A stretch of DNA of 64,000 nt from Paenibacillus mesophilus (GCF_005938385.1 NZ_VCRA01000016.1:1-64000); one strand, 5' to 3'. Positions 42,906 to 53,040 are shown, counted from the stretch's first letter. Notes: generated by a model from the letters alone, not told the origin. Numbers and translations: made by a program.

Positions 42906-43820
42906 GTGATCGATTTCCCGAAGTTGACCCAAGAGAAGCTGCTGCAGCGGCTGACCCATCCGAAGCGCAAAGTGCGCATGGTGCTCGACACCGACACGTT
43001 TAACGAAATCGACGATCAGTTCGCTGTCGTGTACGCGATGAAATCGCCGGAGCAGCTGCAGGTCGAAGCGTTCTACGCGGCGCCTTTCCATAACAAGCTG
43101 TCGACGGGGCCGAAGGACGGTATGGAGAAAAGCTATGAGGAGCTGCTGAAGATCCGCTCCCATCTCCCGGAAATGTCCGGTGTCCCGATTTATCGCGGCT
43201 CGGAAAGCTACTTGCCGGGGCCTGAAACACCGGCGGACAGCGAAGCGGCCCGTAACCTCGTAGAGCGGGCTATGGCCAGTCCCGATGATGATCCGCTGTA
43301 TGTCGTGGCGATCGGAGCGATTACGAATGTAGCCTCCGCGATATTGATGGAGCCGCGGATTATCGGGAAAATCGTCGTCGTATGGCTCGGAGGGCATGCC
43401 CTGAACTGGCCGACGGCGAAGGAGTTCAATCTGTTCCAGGATTTGCACGCCTCCCGCATCGTCTTGAACAGCGGCGTCCCGCTCGTGCTGATCCCTTGCT
43501 TGGGCGTATCGTCGCATCTGCTGACGACGTTGTCTGAAGTGAGAGATTACGTCAAGGATAAAGGATCGGTCGGCGCTTATTTGTACGAAACGTTCGAAAA
43601 CTGCGCCAAGGATCATGCAGGCTATTCCCGGGTCATCTGGGACATGTCCGCGATCGCTTATTTGATCGAAGGAGCATGGCTGCCGAACGAGCTCGTGCAC
43701 AGCCCGCTGCTGTCCGAAGATTTCCGTTGGAGCTTCGACGCGTCGCGTCACTTTATCCGCTACGTTCATTATATTCAAAGGGATAAGGTTTTCCAAGATT
43801 TGTTTCGCAAGCTGGGATAG
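42906..43820 (+). CDS. Inosine/uridine-preferring nucleoside hydrolase family protein
   Basis: A 304-residue hydrolase. The calcium-binding motif is the variant DTDTFNEIDDQFA at about 29-41 (DxDxxxxxDD), with YVVAIGAITNVASAI and an extended C-terminal part with WDMSAIAYLI. It would cleave the N-glycosidic bond of nucleosides, though related proteins act on other ribosides. The start is GTG 42906 behind TAGGAGG. It is divergent from the AraC gene, with a strong terminator behind. Confidence 0.88.
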   Translation: MIDFPKLTQEKLLQRLTHPKRKVRMVLDTDTFNEIDDQFAVVYAMKSPEQLQVEAFYAAPFHNKLSTGPKDGMEKSYEELLKIRSHLPEMSGVPIYRGSESYLPGPETPADSEAARNLVERAMASPDDDPLYVVAIGAITNVASAILMEPRIIGKIVVVWLGGHALNWPTAKEFNLFQDLHASRIVLNSGVPLVLIPCLGVSSHLLTTLSEVRDYVKDKGSVGAYLYETFENCAKDHAGYSRVIWDMSAIAYLIEGAWLPNELVHSPLLSEDFRWSFDASRHFIRYVHYIQRDKVFQDLFRKLG

Positions 43821-43849
43821 GCGTTCCGCTTCAAGCGCCGCAGTGCAAA

Positions 43850-43886
43850 CCCTCGTACGCCATTGAGAAGGCGTACGGGGGTTTTT
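43850..43886 (+). terminator. Terminator after the nucleoside hydrolase gene
   Basis: CCCTCGTACGCC pairs with GGCGTACGGGGG around a short loop, followed by five T residues. Confidence 0.9.
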
Positions 43887-44029
43887 GTTTTTTTTCGGGT
43901 ACCCGTGAACAGTAGAACGACAGTTAAATGCCGGGCCGCAAAAGCAGAATGGCATGCAAAATGAAAAACGGAAAGATTGATACAATGAATGGGAACGCAT
44001 GTATGGAAGGGAGGATCGAAACCGGCATA

Positions 44030-44044
44030 TTGGAAGCGTTAACA
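44030..44044 (+). promoter_or_regulatory. Candidate CcpA (cre) site
   Basis: TTGGAAGCGTTAACA matches the cre consensus WTGNAANCGNWNNCW at every defined position. It lies 69 bases before the solute-binding protein start and downstream of a possible TACAAT -10 at 43981, which fits roadblock repression. Confidence 0.6.
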
Positions 44045-44112
44045 TCATGAAACGTTAACAGGGTGAATAATGAAAGCCGCTTATACGGAATTTTCGATAC
44101 GGAGGGGTAGTC

Positions 44113-45429
44113 ATGTTAAAACAAATGAAAGCGATTGCAGCAACATCCGCGATCGTCCTTGTGATTACTACGGGATGCGCCGGCAAGCAAGAGGCCAATA
44201 CCGAGGTGAAGCAGCAAGCGGATATTACGAAGGAATCGTTGGAGTTGGTTTTCTTTTCCAACAGCGCCGATTCGGTAGAAAGCTTCGACGAACGGTTCGG
44301 GAATGCGATTCGCAAGAAGTTTCCGAATTTCACGATCAAATATTTGCAGAAAGACAAGACGAACACGTTTCAGAATTTGATATCCGCCGGGCAGCCGATC
44401 GATATTTATTGGGATTCGGTCGGTTACTTCGTAGGCGGAATACAGGAATCCGGCATGCAGTACGACATGACCGAGCTGATCGGCAAATCGAAATTGGATA
44501 TGAGCCGTTTCGAAGCAAGCGACATCGATGCGATGAAGCAAATGTCGGGAGGCAAATTGTACGGATTGCCGGTCGTGACCAATACGTTGTCCTTCTTTTA
44601 CAACAAGGACTTGTTCGACAAGTTCGGGGTGTCTTATCCGAAGGACGGCATGATGTGGGACGAAGCGCTGGAGATGAACAAGAAGCTTACCCGTTATGAA
44701 GCTTCCGTGCAGTACATGGGGCTCGCCGTATCGTACGGTCATATTATCCGGCTGAACCCGCTGTCGCTGCCGCTCGTCGATCCCGCCACGAACAAAATAG
44801 CCGTCAACAACGAAAAGTGGAAATCGATCTACCAAAACGTCTTTGTGCGCCCTGCGGAAGCGCCGGGCTACAAGGAGGAAGTAGTGAGCAAGAAGGCGGT
44901 ACCCCAAACGAATGAGTTTGTGAAAACAAAAAATTTGGCGATGTACGGCTTCCTGACTTCGCTTGTATTTACACAGGACGTATCCACGCTGAATTGGGAT
45001 ATGACATCGTTTCCGAAGTTTAAGGAGGCTCCCGACCTGGCCCCGCAAAACTACCCGACCTATTTCTCGATTACGTCGACAAGTAAGCATAAAGAGGCCG
45101 CGATGGAAGTGATCAAATTCCTGACTTCGGACGAAAATCAGATGTCGCTGTCGAAGCTCGGCAACATGCCCGTAGTGAAAAACGAAACGATTCGGAAAGC
45201 GTTCGGACAAGATACGCGGCATGCCAACAAAAACTTGAAGTCGGTTTACTACGCCAAGAGCTCGGCCATTATGCCCAAAACGATATATGACGATGTCGTG
45301 TTCCCGATATACGGCAAATATTACAAGGACATCGCGGGAGGGACGATAGACATCAACACCGCCTTCCGGAATATGGAGGAAGAGGGCAACAAAGCGATCG
45401 AGGATTTGAAAAACAAGTTGAAGAAATAG
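44113..45429 (+). CDS. Extracellular solute-binding lipoprotein (family 1)
   Basis: A 438-residue ABC-type binding protein with a lipoprotein signal (IVLVITTGCAG, Cys at about 22). The mature part shows the family-1 pattern: ISAGQPIDIYWDSVGYFVGG, then GKLYGLPVVTNTLSFFYNKD and AAMEVIKFLTSDENQMSLSK. It probably binds a sugar or oligosaccharide. Oddly, no permease genes are adjacent, and a cre site lies upstream. A convergent AraC regulator follows. Confidence 0.9.
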   Translation: MLKQMKAIAATSAIVLVITTGCAGKQEANTEVKQQADITKESLELVFFSNSADSVESFDERFGNAIRKKFPNFTIKYLQKDKTNTFQNLISAGQPIDIYWDSVGYFVGGIQESGMQYDMTELIGKSKLDMSRFEASDIDAMKQMSGGKLYGLPVVTNTLSFFYNKDLFDKFGVSYPKDGMMWDEALEMNKKLTRYEASVQYMGLAVSYGHIIRLNPLSLPLVDPATNKIAVNNEKWKSIYQNVFVRPAEAPGYKEEVVSKKAVPQTNEFVKTKNLAMYGFLTSLVFTQDVSTLNWDMTSFPKFKEAPDLAPQNYPTYFSITSTSKHKEAAMEVIKFLTSDENQMSLSKLGNMPVVKNETIRKAFGQDTRHANKNLKSVYYAKSSAIMPKTIYDDVVFPIYGKYYKDIAGGTIDINTAFRNMEEEGNKAIEDLKNKLKK

Positions 45430-45473
45430 CTGGGCGGTCGGCCATGTGCCGAATGCCGGACGGATGCCGCGCA

Positions 45474-46337
45474 TTACCGCCGAGGGGCTGTCATGAGCGG
45501 AATGTCATGATGTGCGATCCGTTGAAACTGTTCGGGCGTACACCCGAATTCCTGCTTGAACAAGCGGCTGAAATGCGACAAGTGCTTGTAGCCTACCCCG
45601 TAGCAAACGTCGGATACGGAGATGCCCTTGTCCATCATGAACATGATTTTGGCTTGATTCAATCGGCGCATTTTCAAATAGATGAAGATCGTCATGCCAG
45701 TCACTTCTTTGAATATTTTGGCCAAGTACGTTTTGTTCAAATACAGCTCGCTTTCCAGCAGCTCCATGTGCAGATCCTCGGTATAATGCGCCTCCAAGTA
45801 GGTAAGCATCCGCTGCACATGGAGCTCTTTTTCGGTCATTTTGCGCATCGACTGGCCGGGAGAGGGGCAGAACTGCTGAATGTAGTACAGCAAGTCGAGC
45901 AGGGCGAGCAAAAAACGGCGGAAGGAGACCGGATCGTTGCGTCTGTACAGGTCGTTCATTTTATAAAGCTGTCGCTCTACCTCGTTCCGCGCTTCGCCCT
46001 TCAGATGAATAATATGATTGCCGAGCAGTCCGATTGTCTCGAAAGCGCTCGTAAAGATGGAATCGTTAAGGACTCCGCGCAAATAAACGGGGTCGAAATG
46101 CATGTTGGTTCGCAAGTAGTTTTGAGGGTCCGGATTGGGGCTATGCAGCGTCATGCCGTCCATCAGAATAAGGTCCCCGGGACGCAGCACGTGGATGTGG
46201 CCGCCTATGATGTACGTACAGTACCCCTGGTGAAAGTAATAAACCTCGTATTCCCTATGCGTATGGAACTGCATTTTGTACGGGGTGTCGAACCTATAAG
46301 CAAAGCGGACAGGCATTTTCATGGAAATGGAAGGCAT
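45474..46337 (-). CDS. AraC-family regulator
   Basis: A 287-residue regulator with an N-terminal cupin-like domain (MQFHTHREYEVYYFHQGYCT, LRPGDLILMDG) and a C-terminal AraC domain (ESELYLNKTYLAKIFKEVTG and SVSDVCYGVGYKHLSHFSRL). The start at 46337 follows AAAGGAGG; the longer frame lacks a site. It converges on the solute-binding protein gene and is a candidate regulator of it. Confidence 0.9.
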   Translation of the reverse strand: MPSISMKMPVRFAYRFDTPYKMQFHTHREYEVYYFHQGYCTYIIGGHIHVLRPGDLILMDGMTLHSPNPDPQNYLRTNMHFDPVYLRGVLNDSIFTSAFETIGLLGNHIIHLKGEARNEVERQLYKMNDLYRRNDPVSFRRFLLALLDLLYYIQQFCPSPGQSMRKMTEKELHVQRMLTYLEAHYTEDLHMELLESELYLNKTYLAKIFKEVTGMTIFIYLKMRRLNQAKIMFMMDKGISVSDVCYGVGYKHLSHFSRLFKQEFGCTPEQFQRIAHHDIPLMTAPRR

Positions 46338-46445
46338 GAGGGGACCTCCTTTCGTCAGGCGCAGTGAATCCTGCCCCCTATGAGCAAGACTACTGTTTTC
46401 TAACAATTACCATATCACACCCTCACACGGTCCCTCCACAAAAAA

Positions 46446-47101
46446 CTAGCCTCTTTTCTTTCTGCTCCAGATGTACCCTGTCAATCCCGCGTAGAAAAGC
46501 ACAACTACAATGCTCATATCGCCGGCGATGTACTTCGCCGCCTCGGTCTGATGAACGGAAAGGCTCGCCAAAATCATCCAGACGTGTGTTATGGGTCGTA
46601 TGCAGCATCGAGGAAGTCCAGACGCTTCCGGTACGCAGACGCAGTTCGCCGATTACGGGAGCGAGGAAGACGGTGCTCGCCAAGGTCAGAGGCAGCAGCA
46701 GCCATACGTCCTCGTCGGCATGATACGCTTCGGTATTCAGGTATAATCGGAAAATGCCATACGCCGTGAATAAGTCCGTTCAGCAGCATCGCCTTCTTCT
46801 TGCTCATGCACCCCATCATGACCGGCAGCAAGTAGCCGCGCCACCCCAGTTCTTCGCCCATGGACTGCGTAAGTACGGCTTGAATGTAAGAGACCGCGGT
46901 AACGAAAGGGAATATGGCCCAACTGTAGCCTTGAAAGTCGCCGCCGACGACGAGCGAGGATAACCCAGCGAGCCACACGAGCCCGAAACCGGCGGCAAGC
47001 GGAATGATCGGGACGACAAGGGCATAAGTCCAGCCTTTCAAGCCAAGCTTGTGGAGACCGAGTCTTTTCCACCCTTCTTTCGTGTATCCATAAAAGTCAT
47101 C
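46446..47101 (-). pseudogene. Decayed CPBP-family intramembrane protease gene
   Basis: Minus-strand pieces in three frames line up as one CPBP (Abi/CAAX) protease. They read YTKEGWKRLGLHKLGLKGWT, GEELGWRGYLLPVM (catalytic Glu pair) and LNGLIHGVWHFPII (His), then STVFLAPVIGELRLRTGSVW and VWMILASLSVHQTEAAKYIA ending SRKKRG. Frames break near 46740 and 46590, and the N-terminal membrane segments are missing, with a stop just before the remaining part. It is a dead gene next to the promoter of the following operon. Confidence 0.82.
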
Positions 47102-47107
47102 CTTTCC

Positions 47108-47140
47108 CTTTCAGCAAACTTTCAGGTAACGCTCAGGCCC
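47108..47140 (+). promoter_or_regulatory. Three 11-bp direct repeats upstream of the export operon
   Basis: CTTTCAG at 47108, CTTTCAG at 47119 and CGCTCAG at 47130 are spaced exactly 11 bases, the spacing used by OmpR/PhoB-type response regulators. A possible -10 TATAGT lies at 47169-47174 with no good -35, which suits activator control. Confidence 0.5.
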
Positions 47141-47222
47141 TGTTAAGGACGCTCCGGGCATCGGGCTTTATAGTTAAGGAAGAGGCAGAACAAACGTCAA
47201 CGCTTGGGGAAGGAAGAGGAGC

Positions 47223-48920
47223 ATGGCAATGAAACGTGTTGTCAAATGGGCTGTCGCAGCCGCTGCGGTCGTCGTTCTGGGCGGCGGAGGCACTTACTAT
47301 TTCGTCAAATCCGATCGTACGACGAATGCGGCTCAAACTGTGGAATCGACGGCGAAAGTCCAGAAAGGGAACATCCGGCTCTCCGTCTCGGGCACTTCAC
47401 AGTTTTCCACGCAAAATTTGCAAAACATCGCGGCCACCGCCGACGGGACGATCAAGACGATGAATTTGACCCGGAGTCAAGCGGTCAAGCAGGGCGACAT
47501 CTTGGTGGAAATTTCGAACAGCACGTTGGAGGCGAGTTTGAAGGATGCGCAAACTACGCTGGATACGCTGCAGCAGGATTTGGACGATTTGCTCAAGCAG
47601 AAGCAGAACTTGAGAATCGTCGCTCCCGCGGCAGGCAAGCTTGCGCTGGGGAATTTGGACATAGGCTCCTCGGTCAGCAAGTCGGGGAAGCTCGGCACCG
47701 TTTCCGTCGTTTCGAAGCTGACGGTCAAGCTGCCCTTCTTATTGGAAGAGGCGGCGCAATTCAAAGCCGGGGACGGCGTCGATCTCGCATTCGCGGGCTT
47801 CGCCCTAACGAAGACCGGCACCGTTCAATCGGTGGGCCAGACGGTGAAGGCCGACGCCTCCGGCAACCGGCTTGTGGAGGTGACTGTCTCGGTCGACAAT
47901 GACGGGACGCTGGCGGCGGACTTGGAGGCCACCGGTACGGTTATCATGAACGGCCGGGAGATCAAAGGAAAAGGAAGCGGCAAGCTGGAGGCGCTGCAGA
48001 CGGTCGTCCTTTTGTCCGGAACGTCGGGTACCGTATCGGAGATGAAGAAGAAGGACGGCGACACCGTCCAAGCGGGCGATCTGATCGCGGTCGTCGTCAA
48101 CGATACGCTGGACGATTCGATTGCGGACAAGCGGGCCGGCATCGAGCGCCAACAGCGGACGGTTGATTCCGCGCAGCAAAAAATCGACGATCTCACTCTG
48201 AGAGCGCCGTTTGACGGCGTATTCTCCACCGACTTTGCCAACCAGAAGGCGAACGTACTCGCCAATTATCCAGTCGGGGCGACGGTGACGTCGGGCAATT
48301 TGTTCGGCGCCGTAGCCAGTCTGGACGTCATGACGCTGCCGATTCAAGTCGACGAATTGGACTTGACGAACATCAAGCCCGGCTTGAAAGCGGAAATTAC
48401 GGTCGATGCGATCGCGGGCAGAACGTTTCAAGGCGAAGTGCTGCAGGTGTCGACGGTCGGGACGACGACCAACGGCGTCACTTACTACGATGCGGTCATT
48501 GCTGTAGATAACAAAAACCAGCAGCTGAAATACGGAATGACCGGAACGGCGCAGGTGATCATTCAAGATAAACAAAATGTGCTGACGATCCCGATCGAGG
48601 CGGTCCGGCGGCAGCGCGGAACGACGACCGTCACCGTGAAGCGGGCGGACGGAACGAACGAAGAGAACGTGGCGATCCAGACCGGAATCCAGAGCAAGAC
48701 GGCGATTGAAGTAACCGGCGGCTTAAATGAAGGTGACGTCGTCGTTCTTCCGAAGAGCCGGACTACTTCGACAACGAACCAGCAACAGCAGATGATGCAA
48801 GGCTTCCCCGGAGGCGGAGGGTTTCCGGGAGGCGGCGCGGGAGGTGGAGGATTTCCCGGAGGCGGGGCCGGCGGTGGCGCTGGAGGTGCTGGAGGCGGTG
48901 CTGGCGGAGGTGGCCGATAA
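47223..48920 (+). CDS. MacA/HlyD-like periplasmic-adaptor-type protein with doubled lipoyl part
   Basis: A 565-residue membrane-anchored adaptor. One membrane segment lies at about 8-29. Two lipoyl-hairpin units follow in tandem: one with IKTMNLTRSQAVKQGDILVE, the other with GTVSEMKKKDGDTVQAGDLI. A beta-barrel part follows (VDELDLTNIKPGLKAEITVD), then YGMTGTAQVII. The C-terminal 45 residues are Gly-rich with GFPGGG repeats. Single-lipoyl MacA proteins are shorter. It is the first gene of a four-gene export operon, next to a MacB-like ATPase and permease. Confidence 0.9.
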   Translation: MAMKRVVKWAVAAAAVVVLGGGGTYYFVKSDRTTNAAQTVESTAKVQKGNIRLSVSGTSQFSTQNLQNIAATADGTIKTMNLTRSQAVKQGDILVEISNSTLEASLKDAQTTLDTLQQDLDDLLKQKQNLRIVAPAAGKLALGNLDIGSSVSKSGKLGTVSVVSKLTVKLPFLLEEAAQFKAGDGVDLAFAGFALTKTGTVQSVGQTVKADASGNRLVEVTVSVDNDGTLAADLEATGTVIMNGREIKGKGSGKLEALQTVVLLSGTSGTVSEMKKKDGDTVQAGDLIAVVVNDTLDDSIADKRAGIERQQRTVDSAQQKIDDLTLRAPFDGVFSTDFANQKANVLANYPVGATVTSGNLFGAVASLDVMTLPIQVDELDLTNIKPGLKAEITVDAIAGRTFQGEVLQVSTVGTTTNGVTYYDAVIAVDNKNQQLKYGMTGTAQVIIQDKQNVLTIPIEAVRRQRGTTTVTVKRADGTNEENVAIQTGIQSKTAIEVTGGLNEGDVVVLPKSRTTSTTNQQQQMMQGFPGGGGFPGGGAGGGGFPGGGAGGGAGGAGGGAGGGGR

Positions 48921-48922
48921 CG

Positions 48923-49633
48923 ATGAATATGATCGAATTGAGCGATATTTGCAAAACATACGGTCGGGGTGCCGAAGAAATCCAGATTTTGAAGCACGTA
49001 TCGATGACCGTGGCCGAGGGCGATTTCGTCGCCATCGTCGGACCGAGCGGTTCGGGGAAATCGACGTTGATGAACACGATTGGTCTGCTGGACACGCCGA
49101 CTTCGGGTACGTATACGCTGGACGGAGTCGCTACCGGGAAGCTGAACGACAGTCAGATGGCCGGCGTCCGCAATAAAAAGATCGGATTCATTTTCCAGCA
49201 GTTCAACCTGCTCCCGCGTCTCACCGCCTTGGAAAATGTGGAGCTGCCGCTCATCTATGCAGGGCTCGGCAAAAGCGAGCGCAGGGAGCGGGCAAAGCGG
49301 ATGCTGGAGTCGCTCGGCATGGGGGCCCGGATCGACCATAAGCCGAACCAGTTGTCCGGGGGGCAGCAGCAGCGGGTCGCCATCGCCCGGGCGCTTGCGG
49401 GCTCTCCGTCCTTGCTCCTTGCAGACGAGCCCACGGGGGCGCTGGATTCCAAGACCGGAACGGAAGTGCTGGAGCTGATGATCCAGCTGAACGAGCAGGG
49501 GAATACGATCGTGCTCATCACGCACGACCTGCTCATCGCGGACAATGCCAAACGGGTCGTATCGATCCGGGACGGCGAGATTGTGGACGACAAGCGTAAC
49601 GGCCCTCTGGTCAAGGAGGTGCAGCGGGCATGA
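48923..49633 (+). CDS. MacB/LolD-type ABC ATPase
   Basis: A 236-residue ATPase with Walker A GPSGSGKST at 40-48, the family loop FIFQQFNLLPRLTALENVEL, signature LSGGQQQRVAIARAL and Walker B LLLADEPTGALDS. These mark the mechanotransmission (MacB/LolD/FtsE) type. It starts three bases after the adaptor gene and overlaps the permease gene. Confidence 0.94.
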   Translation: MNMIELSDICKTYGRGAEEIQILKHVSMTVAEGDFVAIVGPSGSGKSTLMNTIGLLDTPTSGTYTLDGVATGKLNDSQMAGVRNKKIGFIFQQFNLLPRLTALENVELPLIYAGLGKSERRERAKRMLESLGMGARIDHKPNQLSGGQQQRVAIARALAGSPSLLLADEPTGALDSKTGTEVLELMIQLNEQGNTIVLITHDLLIADNAKRVVSIRDGEIVDDKRNGPLVKEVQRA

Positions 49634-50808
49634 ATCTATTGGAGCTCGTGACGATGGCCGTCCGTACGATAACGGCCAAGCCGATGCGCACGCTTCTTAC
49701 GATGCTCGGGGTCATCATCGGCGTAGCGTCCGTCATTACGCTCGTATCGATCGGGCAAGGCACGACCGAGCAGATCGAGAAGCAGTACGAGAGCTTGGGC
49801 ACGAATCTGCTTGTCGTAAACTTGCTCGGCAACGGCCGCGCCCAGCAGCTCAACTATAGCGAGCTGATGGAGCTGGAAACGCTGCCCGAGATCGAATCGA
49901 TCGCCCCGACCGTAACGAAAAGCAATGCGAGCGTCAAGTACGATCGCGAAGCGGAAAGCTACAACGTAATCGGCACGAACGACCGTTATTTCAGTCTGAT
50001 GAAAACCGAGATGGAATCGGGGAGAACGATCGCCGAGGCCGATGTCGAATTCCGCAACCAAGTGGCGGTGGTCGGCAGCGAGGTAGCGGAGACGCTGTTC
50101 GGAAAGGTCGATCCGGTCGGTCAGGAGATCAATATTGACGGAATCATGTTTACGATTGTCGGGAAGCTTGCGCCGAAAGGCTCCAGTATCGGGGGCGCGT
50201 CGCCGGACAGCTCCGTCATCGTGCCGATCGTGACGGCAATCCGGACGTTCAAGCTGGGACAAATTCGGACTGCCTACCTGGAAGCCCCGGAAGTCGATCA
50301 GCTCGCGGCGGCCCAGACAACGATCACGCAGTTTTTGACGAGCAAATTCAAGAGCGCCAACGGCTTCCGCATCTCCAACCAGGATGAGCTGATGAATGCG
50401 CGCAAGGAAGCTTCCAGTTCGCTTACCAACCAGCTGATCAGTGTGGCGCTCATTTCCTTGCTCGTAGGCGGAATCGGGATTATGAACATTATGCTCGTTA
50501 CGGTCAGCGAGCGGACGAGGGAAATCGGCATCCGCAAATCGATCGGTGCCCAGCGCCGGCACATCCTGACCCAATTTCTGATGGAGGCAACGGTCATAAG
50601 CGGTTTGGGAGGCTTGCTCGGTCTGATGCTGGGGATCGGAGCCTCGCTCGGCTGGCCGATGCTGAATCCGGATCAGCCGACGAAGCTTTCCCTCGATTTC
50701 GGCCTGTACGCTCTGCTCTTCTCCGTAATGGTGGGCGTCATCTTCGGCCTGTATCCCGCTAACAAAGCATCGCGATTGAAGCCAATCGATGCGCTTCGAT
50801 TTGATTAA
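49630..50808 (+). CDS. MacB-type ABC permease (FtsX-like)
   Basis: A 392-residue permease. The N-terminal membrane segment (MRTLLTMLGVIIGVASVITL) is followed by a large outer MacB_PCD domain (about 45-265) and three C-terminal segments (LISLLVGGIGIMNIMLVTVS and others), with the FtsX motif SERTREIGIRKSIGAQRRHI. With the ATPase and adaptor it would export a peptide, antibiotic or lipid. It overlaps the ATPase gene by four bases. Confidence 0.94.
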   Translation: MNLLELVTMAVRTITAKPMRTLLTMLGVIIGVASVITLVSIGQGTTEQIEKQYESLGTNLLVVNLLGNGRAQQLNYSELMELETLPEIESIAPTVTKSNASVKYDREAESYNVIGTNDRYFSLMKTEMESGRTIAEADVEFRNQVAVVGSEVAETLFGKVDPVGQEINIDGIMFTIVGKLAPKGSSIGGASPDSSVIVPIVTAIRTFKLGQIRTAYLEAPEVDQLAAAQTTITQFLTSKFKSANGFRISNQDELMNARKEASSSLTNQLISVALISLLVGGIGIMNIMLVTVSERTREIGIRKSIGAQRRHILTQFLMEATVISGLGGLLGLMLGIGASLGWPMLNPDQPTKLSLDFGLYALLFSVMVGVIFGLYPANKASRLKPIDALRFD

Positions 50809-50871
50809 GAAGCGGCGGCGCTAAGTTTGCGCTTGTATCGCCGTTTCGTGGACATGGAGGTCATTCGTGCT

Positions 50872-53040
50872 ATGACAACAACAAGAACAAGCGGCATGCT
50901 TCGCAACATGCGAACGGCAATTCTCATCGTCGCCCTGCTGTGCTTTGCGCTAGCTCCTGCAGCGGCGCAGGCGGGCCAAGAAGGGATTTATTTGAGCGAT
51001 TCGGTTTACTTTACATTGGATAAGGCGAGGCTGTCCGAAGGCTCCGACGATTCGATATTGCGATTCGCGGTCAAGCTGCACAACGGCGGCAATACGTCCG
51101 TCGATTACAACCTTTACGGCATTCGCGTGACGGACGATGAAGGCTTCGGCTATGCGGCACAGCTTGGCGGTACACAGAGCGCGCGGGTGCAGCCCGGCAA
51201 AGACCAGGAGTTCGCGTACGAGTCGCGGGTGCTGAAGGGACTTAAACCGGAAAAGCTGCGCGTAACGGTATTTACGTGGAGCTACGGCTCCGGCATTGCG
51301 ATGACGGACCTTGGATCGTTCTCGGTTGCAAACGCTATGCAGGCATCCTCCGAAACGGTTCAGGAAGCGGTGGTCCCGCTGTCGCCTATGGACAGCTCGC
51401 TTCCCGCCGATTCCCGCGTTGCCTTCCGCATCGGCAGCGAGTATACCGTCTACGAAGACGGCGAATGGAACATTTATGCCGACCTGATCGCGGACAATTT
51501 GGGCGATACGGGCGCCACTTTGCCGGCTGGCTTGAAGATGCGGCTGGAAAATGCCGGGGGGCAAACGATGACGGCAACGGCCATCGACGGTGCCGACAAA
51601 TCGCTCCTCCCGGGCAAGCCGCAGCGGGTAGCCGTTCGGGCGGGCATTCCCGGTTCCGATTCGGCCCAAGGCTGGTCGCTGCAATTTTATTACATGAACG
51701 GCGACAAAGCCGCCGTGCTGGACAGCCTGGAGCTGGGAGCAGGTACCGTTTCTCCGGTAACGGCGATCGGCGAATCCCGCCCTTTGACGGACAGCCAAGG
51801 GCAAGAGATCGTGTCGCTTCAGGTCTTATCCGCGATCGTATCGCAAAGCGAGGACGGACAGTGGATCCGTACCCGAATATCGGCAAGCAACAACGGAAGC
51901 CGCGTCGTAGCCGTTCCGAGCTTGTCGGCCAAGTACCAATCCGCCGCCGGGGGAGTTACGGTTGCAGCCACGGATTCGGACACGCATGCAGCGTATTTGT
52001 CCCAAGGAGAGACGGAAACGTTCTCGTTCAGCGCTCTGCTCCCGAAAGGGATGACGGCCGAAGAGCTGCAATTGGCACTGTTCGAGACGCGGAACGCTAC
52101 CGGTAGCACAAGCGGCAGCAGCGCGAGCGGCAATACGGGCAATGCGGCAAGCGGAAATTCGAGCGCGAGCTCTTCTGCGGTTGGCGGATCGTCCGGTTCT
52201 TCGTCGACTGGCGCCGCTTCGGGCAATAAGGTGCCGGTTCTGCTCGCGGGGCTCGGCAAAGCCGAGATATACAATCAAGGAACCGGGACGGACTATTCGC
52301 TTGGCGACCGGATCGAGCTGCCGCTCGACAAGAAGCTGGATGCCGCCATAACGGAGCTGAAGCTGTACGACAATGAGAATTATGGATTCAAGACGGCGGT
52401 GGCGAAGCTGAAATTGACCAATCTGGACAACTCCGCCTTTGCTCTCCCCGGACTGTCGCTGGACATCGTCAGAGAGAACGGCCTCGTGTACACGGGGACG
52501 CGCCAGGCGAACGTCATCTCGCAGCTCGCGACCAACAGCAGCTATATGGTCAGCTATTCGTTCATCATACCGGAAGCGGAAGAGGGGCAGACGGTAGCGC
52601 TTCGGCTGTATAACGGCACCGATTCGATACCGCTGAACAGTGTAAGGCTCGGCATCGAGCCGGAGAATACGGCGGATGACGTATGGGACGCTTACCCTTA
52701 CAAGATTACGGTGAACAGCGGCGATCTGCTGGTCGGCCAGTTGGGTACGACATTCTCGTATACGTTGAATTTCAATGTCGCGCTGGAACGCCGAGACCAG
52801 ATCGTCACGGATGCATCGGTGTCCAAGCTGCAATTCGAGATCGAAGATTCGTCGGGGCTTGTCCTTTCGACCCAGACGCTTCCGTTCCAAGGGACGACCA
52901 AGCTGCTGGAAGGCGACAACAGTATCACGTTTACCAATTTGAAGCTGAATCAATTCAACTCGACCAACTACGTGAATGTGTACGAAGTCGTGGATACTCC
53001 TAACGGGATCGTGAAACGGAAACTGGGAGAAATCCGGTGA
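50872..53040 (+). CDS. Large exported multi-module protein of the export operon
   Basis: A 722-residue exported protein with a signal peptide (ILIVALLCFALAPAAAQAG). It contains about four beta-rich modules of 130-170 residues resembling DUF4352-type Ig-like folds, visible as IYLSDSVYFTLDKARL, IGSEYTVYEDGEWNIYADLI, VSLQVLSAIVSQSEDGQWIR and ITELKLYDNENYGFKTAVAK. A Ser/Gly linker lies at about 430-465. ATG 50872 follows GGAGGT. It is 63 bases behind the permease, so it is part of the operon. The function is unknown; a role as extracellular partner or cargo of the exporter is inference. Confidence 0.8.
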   Translation: MTTTRTSGMLRNMRTAILIVALLCFALAPAAAQAGQEGIYLSDSVYFTLDKARLSEGSDDSILRFAVKLHNGGNTSVDYNLYGIRVTDDEGFGYAAQLGGTQSARVQPGKDQEFAYESRVLKGLKPEKLRVTVFTWSYGSGIAMTDLGSFSVANAMQASSETVQEAVVPLSPMDSSLPADSRVAFRIGSEYTVYEDGEWNIYADLIADNLGDTGATLPAGLKMRLENAGGQTMTATAIDGADKSLLPGKPQRVAVRAGIPGSDSAQGWSLQFYYMNGDKAAVLDSLELGAGTVSPVTAIGESRPLTDSQGQEIVSLQVLSAIVSQSEDGQWIRTRISASNNGSRVVAVPSLSAKYQSAAGGVTVAATDSDTHAAYLSQGETETFSFSALLPKGMTAEELQLALFETRNATGSTSGSSASGNTGNAASGNSSASSSAVGGSSGSSSTGAASGNKVPVLLAGLGKAEIYNQGTGTDYSLGDRIELPLDKKLDAAITELKLYDNENYGFKTAVAKLKLTNLDNSAFALPGLSLDIVRENGLVYTGTRQANVISQLATNSSYMVSYSFIIPEAEEGQTVALRLYNGTDSIPLNSVRLGIEPENTADDVWDAYPYKITVNSGDLLVGQLGTTFSYTLNFNVALERRDQIVTDASVSKLQFEIEDSSGLVLSTQTLPFQGTTKLLEGDNSITFTNLKLNQFNSTNYVNVYEVVDTPNGIVKRKLGEIR

